From assembly GCA_949290725.1 (NCBI GenBank), contig CASEST010000089.1, forward strand, positions 1 to 5,626: DNA of 5,626 bases, given 5' to 3'. The notes under the pieces were generated by a model. The model ran no database searches. It saw only the letters and a program-made list of their open reading frames with translations, and was not told the origin of the DNA. The position numbers and the translations under genes are program-made. Shown here one piece after another: positions 1 through 5,118 of this stretch (position 1 is its first letter; each line of letters begins with the position of its first letter). The stretch comes from an uncultured bacterium (lineage in GTDB: Bacteria > Bacillota_I > Bacilli_A > RFN20 > CAG-826).

Positions 1-281
1 ATATTATTAATAATAATCCCACGGTCATTCTTTTTAATATATTGAATATTTTCTTGAAGCATATTTTCTTTAATTAAACTGTCTAAAGTAACGTTGTAAA
101 ATTCTGATAAAGCATATAAAGTCTCTACATCTGGTAGAGTATCCCCTTTTTCCCATTTAGAAATCGCTTTATCACTATAATCAAAAATAGCAGCAAGTTC
201 TGATTGAGTTAACTTTTTATTTTTTCGTAAATCTTGAAGGTTTTTACCAATAATCTTCTTCAAATTCTTTTGTTCATTCAT
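1..281 (-). CDS. XRE-family helix-turn-helix transcriptional regulator, 5' part (gene continues past the left edge)
   Basis: Reading the minus strand from the ATG at 281-279 gives 93 residues with no stop before the edge. Residues about 10-66 form a Cro/C1-type HTH: a first helix around IGKNLQDLRK, then the hallmark LTQSELA (24-30), then a recognition region ending in SDKAISKWEKG (36-46), LPDVETLYALSEFYNV (49-64) and LDSLI (66-70). This is the standard XRE fold, which binds palindromic operators as a dimer. The part after residue 70 (KENMLQENIQYIKK) begins a C-terminal region that is cut off, so ligand-sensing, membrane or dimerisation domains cannot be judged. No Shine-Dalgarno is visible; the promoter -10 sits only 7 bases from the start codon, so the mRNA may be leaderless. 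It is divergent from the surface-protein operon at 421-4220, and autoregulation or control of that operon is an inference from position. Confidence 0.93.
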   Translation of the reverse strand, partial: MNEQKNLKKIIGKNLQDLRKNKKLTQSELAAIFDYSDKAISKWEKGDTLPDVETLYALSEFYNVTLDSLIKENMLQENIQYIKKNDRGIIINN

Positions 282-299
282 ATTTAATATATTAAATAT
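280..299. repeat. Perfect 20-bp AT-only palindrome over the XRE -10 and start codon
   Basis: The 20 bases at 280-299 equal their own reverse complement exactly, with the pattern ATATTTAATA followed by its complement. The palindrome covers the predicted -10 of the XRE gene (289-294) and two bases of its start codon. It could be an autoregulatory operator. However, every base is A or T, and AT palindromes arise easily in DNA of this composition, so function is uncertain. Confidence 0.4.
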
Positions 300-317
300 T
301 TAAGGTTTTTTAGTCAA
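289..317 (-). promoter_or_regulatory. Predicted sigma-A promoter of the XRE gene
   Basis: On the minus strand, TTGACT (317-312) is a near-consensus -35, followed by exactly 17 bases and TAATAT (294-289) as the -10. Transcription would start around 282, at or one base before the ATG at 281, which implies a leaderless or almost leaderless message. The -35 overlaps the left end of the inverted repeat at 316-336, so a protein bound there would be expected to affect this promoter. Confidence 0.6.
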
Positions 318-336
318 CTCTCTTAAAAAGAGAGTT
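316..336. promoter_or_regulatory. Candidate operator: 9-bp inverted repeat between divergent promoters
   Basis: AACTCTCTT (316-324) is separated by AAA from its exact complement AAGAGAGTT (328-336). The left arm overlaps the XRE -35 (312-317) and the right arm ends on the first base of the consensus TATAAT at 336-341. Neither strand has a T-run right after the repeat and the stem is weak in G/C, so it does not look like a terminator. Size, symmetry and placement suit a dimeric XRE repressor acting on both promoters. The binding protein is inferred from proximity only. Confidence 0.55.
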
Positions 337-341
337 ATAAT
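336..341 (+). promoter_or_regulatory. Consensus -10 (TATAAT) for the surface-protein operon
   Basis: A perfect TATAAT lies at 336-341. No good -35 is found at 16-18 bases upstream (GTCAAC at 313-318 is poor), so the promoter may be weak or need an activator. Transcription would start near 348, just after the ATG at 343 and about 73 bases before the ATG at 421. This is the main argument for taking 421 as the translation start. Confidence 0.45.
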
Positions 342-392
342 TATGAATTCTCTTTTTAATTCTAAAACCTTATCGTGCTTTCATGAGTTTAT

Positions 393-408
393 TACTTTAA
401 AGTATTAT
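393..408 (+). promoter_or_regulatory. Short palindrome with an overlapping -10-like hexamer before the first operon gene
   Basis: TACTTTAAAGTA (393-404) is a perfect 12-bp palindrome, and TATTAT (403-408) overlaps its end. If TATTAT served as a -10, with the poor -35 TTCATG at 380-385, transcription would begin near 415, only a few bases before the ATG at 421. It may instead be a second operator half-way into the leader. Support is weak. Confidence 0.2.
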
Positions 409-420
409 AGGTTTTTGACT

Positions 421-1356
421 ATGAAATTAGACTTAGCTATAAGAAAAGAACAAACTAGTAGAAGTGATATATTAAATTCCTTTTTTTCTTCAATAAGAAA
501 TGTTTTTTGTGTTGCAGCCATTGGATTATTAGCTGGTTCAATCTTATCTCGTAATATAAAAATCACTTCTATTGACTATGGAAGTATCGATTCTGACTCT
601 TTAGAGGATGATATAGAAGAAATTTATAACCGTTATTTAAAAATAGATGATAATGATTATTCAACTTTTAGTCCTAGCGAAATGGTAAATATTGCCACCT
701 ATAAATATCAAAATGAAAAATATACATATAGTGATATAGTTTCAACTGCAACTTCGATGGGAATTACCCAATATATTTATGGAACAACAATTAAAAATGA
801 TAGCGATTATTTTAATGAATCTATAACCGAAAGCAGTTTTGTTAAAACAGCTAAAAGATTTTATCAAAATGAAGACGTAGTTGATATTTATAATGGGAAA
901 ATTAATCATGCTGATGGCAAAATTTTTGCTACATATGATTTAGAAGAAACTTTTAATATAGATTCTTTCGTTGATAAGTGGGGTAAGGATTTAAGAAAAC
1001 CATTAATTTATACCATTTCTTCAAAGACATGTTTAAATACTTCCTCTTATACAATTGATCAAAATGGAAATTATTTAGTAAGTTTAGATCTCGACCCAAT
1101 TAAAAGCGTTTCAAGATATGTTAAACAAATGGTTGAGATGTCTGGCTTAAGTTCGATGCCTGAATTTGAATCGATACATCTTGATTTTACATTATCCAAT
1201 GAACTGGATTTATTAAAAATGGAAGTTAGTGAAAATTATTATGTTTGGGTTGTTGGGAAAAATTATACTAAAGGATCTTTAACCGAAACATTTCATATAC
1301 TAGATGATTTTAAAGAAATACCAGATTTTGAAAGTGAAATTTATTATGAGGAATAA
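421..1356 (+). CDS. Predicted membrane-anchored extracellular protein of unknown function, first gene of the operon
   Basis: A 311-residue protein that I do not recognise. Using the ATG at 421, residues 1-26 are basic (RKEQTSR, R26), residues about 27-43 form one hydrophobic segment (VFCVAAIGLLAGSIL), and the rest is polar and acidic. This gives a single N-terminal anchor with the body outside the cell. There is no lipobox Cys, so it is not a standard lipoprotein. Residues 60-150 look mixed or helical; residues about 166-275 alternate hydrophobic and polar residues, as in beta-strands, around a helix-like stretch (DPIKSVSRYVKQMVEM, 225-240). An in-frame ATG at 343 would add 26 residues, but the TATAAT at 336-341 would put the transcript start after it. 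A weak AGG lies 9 bases before 421. The stop is 5 bases before the next gene, so the two are almost certainly co-transcribed and translationally linked. Exported nature is fairly sure; function is unknown. Confidence 0.8.
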   Translation: MKLDLAIRKEQTSRSDILNSFFSSIRNVFCVAAIGLLAGSILSRNIKITSIDYGSIDSDSLEDDIEEIYNRYLKIDDNDYSTFSPSEMVNIATYKYQNEKYTYSDIVSTATSMGITQYIYGTTIKNDSDYFNESITESSFVKTAKRFYQNEDVVDIYNGKINHADGKIFATYDLEETFNIDSFVDKWGKDLRKPLIYTISSKTCLNTSSYTIDQNGNYLVSLDLDPIKSVSRYVKQMVEMSGLSSMPEFESIHLDFTLSNELDLLKMEVSENYYVWVVGKNYTKGSLTETFHILDDFKEIPDFESEIYYEE

Positions 1357-1361
1357 GGAGT
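1348..1361 (+). promoter_or_regulatory. Doubled Shine-Dalgarno at the junction of the two operon genes
   Basis: Two SD-like sequences sit in tandem: GAGGA (1348-1352), 9 bases before the ATG at 1362, and AAGGAG (1355-1360), which overlaps the upstream TAA stop and leaves only one base before the ATG. The inner one is too close for normal initiation, so the outer GAGGA, still inside the upstream coding region, is the likelier one in use. Ribosomes ending the first gene would be placed to restart on the second. Confidence 0.6.
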
Positions 1362-4220
1362 ATGAATAAGAAAATTAGTAAAATTTTTGGTTTAACAGGA
1401 ACTTTTTTAGTTGCAATGGCAATTGGTTTTGTTGCCACTTTTGATTTTTCATCATTAAATAATAATCAAACAAATGATCCTAATAATGGGGGAAATCACG
1501 GGGGTGGTAATAATCGACCACTTACTGTTCAACAAATATTTTTAAACAGCCTTGTTTCTACTGAGAAAGCCAATATTGATGGAGTTATAGAATTTAATTC
1601 TGATGATGCTAGTGCTAAGTTAAATCTTGATGGCGGATTTGATTTAAATATGAACGATTTAATTTTCTCAAAGTTTGAAGGGGATTTAAATGCCACGATA
1701 AATGGATTAAGTTTCTATGGTAATTTAAATTATTATGATCAAACAATCTTTTTAGATTATGAAAATTCAAAGTTATATTTAAAAAATGAATCGTTGTTTT
1801 CGTTTTTAGAAATGTTACCTAATTATGGGATGGATTTTTCTTTACCTGAAGAGCTTACAAATTTCGATGTTTCGTCAATTATTAATGAAATTAACTCAAT
1901 GGAACCAGAAAAAATTACTGGTGGATATTATTTTAAATTAAGCTTGACCGATGATATTGAGATATATTTAAAAAGCGATGAAAATTATAATTTTACTGGA
2001 TTTAAAACTAATCGTTTCTTTTATGATGATACTTTAATTTATCTAGATTTTAATGTAGAAGTTAATGAAAATATCATCATAAACGAAGTGGATCCTCTTT
2101 TATATCAAGATTTTTCTCCAGCATTTAATTTAGTGAATTCCATATATAATACTTTTAGCAAAGAGAACAATACTTTGAATTTAAATATAGATATTGATCA
2201 TTTAGATAGCGATTATTTATCTTTAAATGGAGATTTCTCTTATAAAAAAGATTTATCTAGTCTTTCTTTTGATGGATATATTAAAGAAGAGGCTAAAGCT
2301 AGAAACCATAATTTCTTAATTGGAATGAATAATAATCAATTATTGATTAATTATAATAAATTAAAGATGAAACTAGAGAATCAAAGTATTCAAGGGGTTT
2401 TATCATATATATTTGAAATTGTTAATGACAATTATTTAAATGAAACTTTAAATAATTTGGTAAATTTAATAAACAATCCTAGTTTAGGGAATGTCTTAGA
2501 GAATATTACGACCGTTAATAATTTAATAAATAAAATCGAAATTTCAGAAAATAGTGTTAATTTAAGTTTAAATTTAGATGCTTTTGATATCGATGCTGGC
2601 GAAATTATTTTAGGTTTTGATTTTAATTTAGATAATTTAGAAAATATAAAAATCTCAAATTTAGATATTTCTGGATATACGGTTAATTTAAGTTTAAGCA
2701 CAAAAGATTATCAAGAAATAATCTTTAATAATGAGGAATATGTTTCAATTGATCCAGCTTTATCCTTGATTAGAACTTTAAAAGATTTTATGAATGAAGA
2801 CCGCTTAAGATTAGAGTTAGGAGCAGATATTCATAATGCGGCTGATCAAAGTTTAGTGAGCAATATTTATGGAGCTTTTCAATTTGATTTAAAAGATAAA
2901 TTTGCTTATGGTTCACTTGACGTTTTGGATTCAAATTCTTATAACCATAATATAAAAATAGATGTTGGAAATTATAACGAAGTCCTTATTAATTATAATA
3001 ATGGATTAAAGGCTAAAGTTACTGATCGTTTCTTTAATAGTTTATTTGAAATGCTTAATGAGATCTTAGCTAATCCGGATGATCATTTCTTTGAACTTTT
3101 TGGTGATATTTATAATTTTGTTATTAATACTCCTTTGTTTAAAGCGATTAATGAAAAAGATTTCGGTCTTTTATTTGAAATTGGATTAATTAATGATTTA
3201 GAGGTTGGAACATCAAAAATTAATTTAGAATTATCTGGAGCAATTTTAGGTATTGAAGATAGTATTAATCTTACAATTAATTATATTCATAACGCAATTT
3301 ATGATAGTGATGTTTTTAATTCGATCACAATAAATAATTTCGAATTTAATGGTCAAATTTATAATTTTGAATTACGTTTAAGACATTATAATGAAGAATT
3401 TGAAAATATTCGTTTAGATCCAATGGATAATTATATTGATTTTGATGATTTAACTGTCCTATTAAGATTAGGTATTAATACGGCAGTTTATAATCATTAT
3501 TATTTTACTGGATCAGCAAAATTAGGTATTGGCAGTTTAGATATTATTGAATTACCACTAGATATTAAGATTTATAATGATAAGGGCAATGTTTCAATCG
3601 CTATAGAATTTAAGAATATACCTTTAATTGGAGGAGTAAATAAACCTTTATTTGGTTCAAATGAAAATAGATTAGCTAAATTCTATTATCAAGATGGTTA
3701 TTTTTATATTTATCGTAGCGAGGAATATTCTAAATATAGCTTCCCATGGTTTGATAATTATCGTTATGAGATTTATGCTAAAACCGATTCCAATGAATTC
3801 TTAGATAATATTATTTATTATTTATGTAAAGTTATATTAGGTTTAGAAGATGGCGTTTATGATAGTATCCCTAGTGATGGGAATAGCGATACAACTATTA
3901 AATATGAAAATATATTAAAAGCTTTTGCTTATAATGATAGTGAGGATAATCCATATTTTAGAATTTTAATAGATACTCCTTCTTTAATTGGCAGCTCAAT
4001 CTTAGGCGATCTTCAAGTGGACGTTAATGTTAATAATGAATCTAAAACTTTAAGAGGTTTAGATATTAATACCGCTTTAGTTGGATTCCTTTCGATTAAT
4101 GCTAGCTTGACATTAAATAATTTAGGCCAAGAATTTACTTTAGATGAAATGAATAGTTATATTGCTCAACATGTTAATGATGAACTTAATAAAACTTATA
4201 AAATCGAAACAAAACTTTAA
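1362..4220 (+). CDS. Large membrane-anchored repeat-module surface protein of unknown function, second gene of the operon
   Basis: A 952-residue protein that I do not recognise. Residues 1-7 are basic (MNKKISK) and about 8-27 are hydrophobic (GLTGTFLVAMAIGFVATF), forming a signal anchor or signal peptide. Residues 31-53 are a flexible Asn/Gly linker including GGNHGGGNNRP. The remaining 900 residues are rich in Asn, Asp, Leu and Ile, with alternating hydrophobic/polar strands (NLSLNLDAF, KINLELSG) separated by amphipathic helix-like stretches. Diverged modules repeat about every 220 residues: Asp-Pro boundaries fall at 244, 464 and 686. There is no lipobox, LPxTG motif or C-terminal membrane segment, so any anchoring is N-terminal. 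It follows the first operon gene by 5 bases and is followed at once by a hairpin terminator. Position and topology suggest the two proteins act together at the cell surface. A lipid- or polymer-binding beta-sheet fold of the LolA/LppX sort is only a guess from the strand pattern. Confidence 0.85.
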   Translation: MNKKISKIFGLTGTFLVAMAIGFVATFDFSSLNNNQTNDPNNGGNHGGGNNRPLTVQQIFLNSLVSTEKANIDGVIEFNSDDASAKLNLDGGFDLNMNDLIFSKFEGDLNATINGLSFYGNLNYYDQTIFLDYENSKLYLKNESLFSFLEMLPNYGMDFSLPEELTNFDVSSIINEINSMEPEKITGGYYFKLSLTDDIEIYLKSDENYNFTGFKTNRFFYDDTLIYLDFNVEVNENIIINEVDPLLYQDFSPAFNLVNSIYNTFSKENNTLNLNIDIDHLDSDYLSLNGDFSYKKDLSSLSFDGYIKEEAKARNHNFLIGMNNNQLLINYNKLKMKLENQSIQGVLSYIFEIVNDNYLNETLNNLVNLINNPSLGNVLENITTVNNLINKIEISENSVNLSLNLDAFDIDAGEIILGFDFNLDNLENIKISNLDISGYTVNLSLSTKDYQEIIFNNEEYVSIDPALSLIRTLKDFMNEDRLRLELGADIHNAADQSLVSNIYGAFQFDLKDKFAYGSLDVLDSNSYNHNIKIDVGNYNEVLINYNNGLKAKVTDRFFNSLFEMLNEILANPDDHFFELFGDIYNFVINTPLFKAINEKDFGLLFEIGLINDLEVGTSKINLELSGAILGIEDSINLTINYIHNAIYDSDVFNSITINNFEFNGQIYNFELRLRHYNEEFENIRLDPMDNYIDFDDLTVLLRLGINTAVYNHYYFTGSAKLGIGSLDIIELPLDIKIYNDKGNVSIAIEFKNIPLIGGVNKPLFGSNENRLAKFYYQDGYFYIYRSEEYSKYSFPWFDNYRYEIYAKTDSNEFLDNIIYYLCKVILGLEDGVYDSIPSDGNSDTTIKYENILKAFAYNDSEDNPYFRILIDTPSLIGSSILGDLQVDVNVNNESKTLRGLDINTALVGFLSINASLTLNNLGQEFTLDEMNSYIAQHVNDELNKTYKIETKL
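2091..3416 (+). repeat. Two adjacent diverged protein modules of about 220 residues within the large surface protein
   Basis: Module 2 (residues 244-463) and module 3 (464-685) each begin with Asp-Pro and share ordered landmarks: LLINYN at 327-332 against VLINYN at 541-546, and VNLSL at 399-403 against INLEL at 620-624. These are followed by ENIKISNLDISGYTVNLSLS in one and by NSITINNFEFNG in the other. A first, shorter copy (about residues 54-243) has the matching FLDYENSKL (130-138) and KLSLTDD strands. The segment from 686 to the C-terminus starts like another copy but then diverges. The DNA itself is not repeated, so this is an old duplication. Confidence 0.6.
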
Positions 4221-4224
4221 TTAT

Positions 4225-4258
4225 AAAAAAAGTCTGGTATTACCGGACTTTTCTTTTT
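4225..4258. terminator. Rho-independent terminator, probably bidirectional
   Basis: An 11-bp stem pairs 4228-4238 with 4242-4252 (core GTCTGGT / ACCGGAC, one T-G wobble) around an ATT loop. On the plus strand it is followed by CTTTTT; on the minus strand the run of A at 4225-4231 reads as a T-tract. It lies 5 bases after the stop of the large surface-protein gene and about 50 bases after the stop of the convergent acetyltransferase gene, so it can end both transcripts. Confidence 0.88.
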
Positions 4259-4266
4259 AATATTTG

Positions 4267-4274
4267 CCACGTGG
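4267..4274. other. CCACGTGG palindrome in the convergent intergenic gap
   Basis: An 8-bp perfect palindrome with six G/C bases stands out in very AT-rich surroundings between the terminator and the end of the acetyltransferase gene. The flanks (TTT on the left, AA on the right) extend the symmetry apart from one mismatched pair. It has no promoter next to it and no role can be assigned; chance is possible. Confidence 0.2.
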
Positions 4275-4300
4275 AAACTATCGCTAATATTCTCTTAAGA

Positions 4301-4954
4301 TTAATTATCTAAAATTGAATTAAGATTATTTAAAAGTTTATTTAAATTTAAAAAAGCTTGAGCTAATGGATAACCATCAACAAAAATATGAGAAACTGTA
4401 ATGTTTAAAGTTAGATAATATCGACCATTATCTTTAATATATTTATCCCAACAAACTCTTGGGACACTACATGAAGTATGATTATAGGAAGGGATAGGAT
4501 GATTCATCCCGCTTATAGAGATAATCGGAACACAAGTCATATAATAAACCGCATAATCATCATCATTATAAGTTGTCTCAATTTCTTCCTTATTTTTTAA
4601 TCTTTCTATCTCTTTACGGCAATTTTGATAAAACTCTTTAAAAGTTGGGGTTAAATCTGTTCTAGCATTATAATAAATCCCTGAATTAGACATAACCGTA
4701 TAGGTTGGATTGATTATTTCATGATAAACTATATTCCCATTTTCTTCACGAAGATGAAATTCATAAACTTCGTTCATTGCAAGAGTTACTAAGTATAAAA
4801 AAGGTGGGAAAAAGGAAATATTTTTTTCTTTTATATAATTTATTAAATTGGTAACATCGATTTTTACATTAAAACCATAGGTTGGATCTGCAAAAGTTTT
4901 GAAATATTGATATTGATTAATTTTTTTAAAGCTATTTTTATCGATAATTTTCAT
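4301..4954 (-). CDS. CatA-like O-acetyltransferase (chloramphenicol acetyltransferase family)
   Basis: A complete 217-residue protein, the usual length for type-A chloramphenicol acetyltransferases, which act as cytoplasmic trimers moving acetyl from acetyl-CoA to a hydroxyl. The catalytic signature is at the C-terminus: SHIFVDGYPLAQAF (188-201), matching the family HHAVCDG motif, with catalytic His189 and structural Asp193 kept and the first His replaced by Ser. Other family landmarks are the N-terminal Tyr/Phe-rich start with FADPTYGFNVKIDVTNL (21-37), SFFPPFLYLVTLAMNEVYEFHLR (47-69), NPTYTVMS (82-89) and the active-site loop PIISISGMNHPIPSYNHTS (143-161). The equivalent of the family's Ser148 in that loop is unclear (His159 or Ser161). 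Many such proteins in Bacilli and Clostridia are of unproven substrate, so resistance cannot be assumed. The start fits the family N-terminus; no Shine-Dalgarno is visible. It converges on the surface-protein operon and diverges from the glycosidase gene. Confidence 0.92.
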   Translation of the reverse strand: MKIIDKNSFKKINQYQYFKTFADPTYGFNVKIDVTNLINYIKEKNISFFPPFLYLVTLAMNEVYEFHLREENGNIVYHEIINPTYTVMSNSGIYYNARTDLTPTFKEFYQNCRKEIERLKNKEEIETTYNDDDYAVYYMTCVPIISISGMNHPIPSYNHTSCSVPRVCWDKYIKDNGRYYLTLNITVSHIFVDGYPLAQAFLNLNKLLNNLNSILDN

Positions 4955-4964
4955 ATTAATAATT

Positions 4965-4991
4965 ATTATATAGAGGATTAGATTTTTTCAA
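4965..4991 (-). promoter_or_regulatory. Predicted promoter of the CatA-like gene
   Basis: On the minus strand, TTGAAA (4991-4986) is followed by 15 bases and a perfect TATAAT (4970-4965). The spacer is 2 bases shorter than ideal. The start of transcription would be near 4958, a few bases before the ATG at 4954, leaving no room for a ribosome binding site. None is visible, so the message may be leaderless. Confidence 0.5.
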
Positions 4992-5030
4992 GAATTTATG
5001 TTTTAGGAAATTAATATATTTATAATTGAG

Positions 5031-5046
5031 TTTTTTATATAAAAAA
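5031..5046. repeat. Perfect 16-bp AT palindrome in the divergent intergenic region
   Basis: TTTTTTATATAAAAAA at 5031-5046 is its own reverse complement. It lies mid-way between the CatA-like and glycosidase promoters. It could be a binding site or a bent A-tract element, but it contains no G or C and such palindromes are common by chance here. No catabolite-response (cre-like) site was seen in 4955-5118. Confidence 0.25.
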
Positions 5047-5088
5047 TTAGTTAAATTTAATTATTCATAATATTTTTTAATTAATTAA

Positions 5089-5110
5089 TGTTAAAATTAT
5101 TGTGTTGGAG
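5089..5110 (+). promoter_or_regulatory. Extended -10 promoter and ribosome binding site of the GH3 gene
   Basis: TG at 5089-5090, one base, then TAAAAT (5092-5097) form an extended -10, which can work without the -35; no good -35 is seen at the right distance. Transcription would begin near 5104. GGAG at 5107-5110 lies 8 bases before the ATG at 5119, a normal Shine-Dalgarno distance, and fixes that start. Confidence 0.5.
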
Positions 5111-5118
5111 TTCGAATT

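Noticed and set aside
316..336. The inverted repeat read as a transcription terminator
   Set aside because: No T-tract follows it on either strand, the stem is weak, and it sits between divergent gene starts where no transcript ends.
1362..1450. Lipoprotein signal for either operon protein
   Set aside because: No Cys in a lipobox context follows the hydrophobic segment; the Cys in the first protein (VFCVAA) is inside the membrane segment without the expected residues before it.
2432..2701. 89-residue open frame on the minus strand
   Set aside because: It lies wholly antisense to the large surface-protein gene. Its Lys/Leu/Phe/Ser-rich translation is what reversed AT-rich coding repeats give, and there is no ribosome site or recognisable domain.
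5077..5088. TTAATTAATTAA palindrome upstream of the GH3 gene
   Set aside because: Short, simple AT repeat, expected by chance in this intergenic composition.
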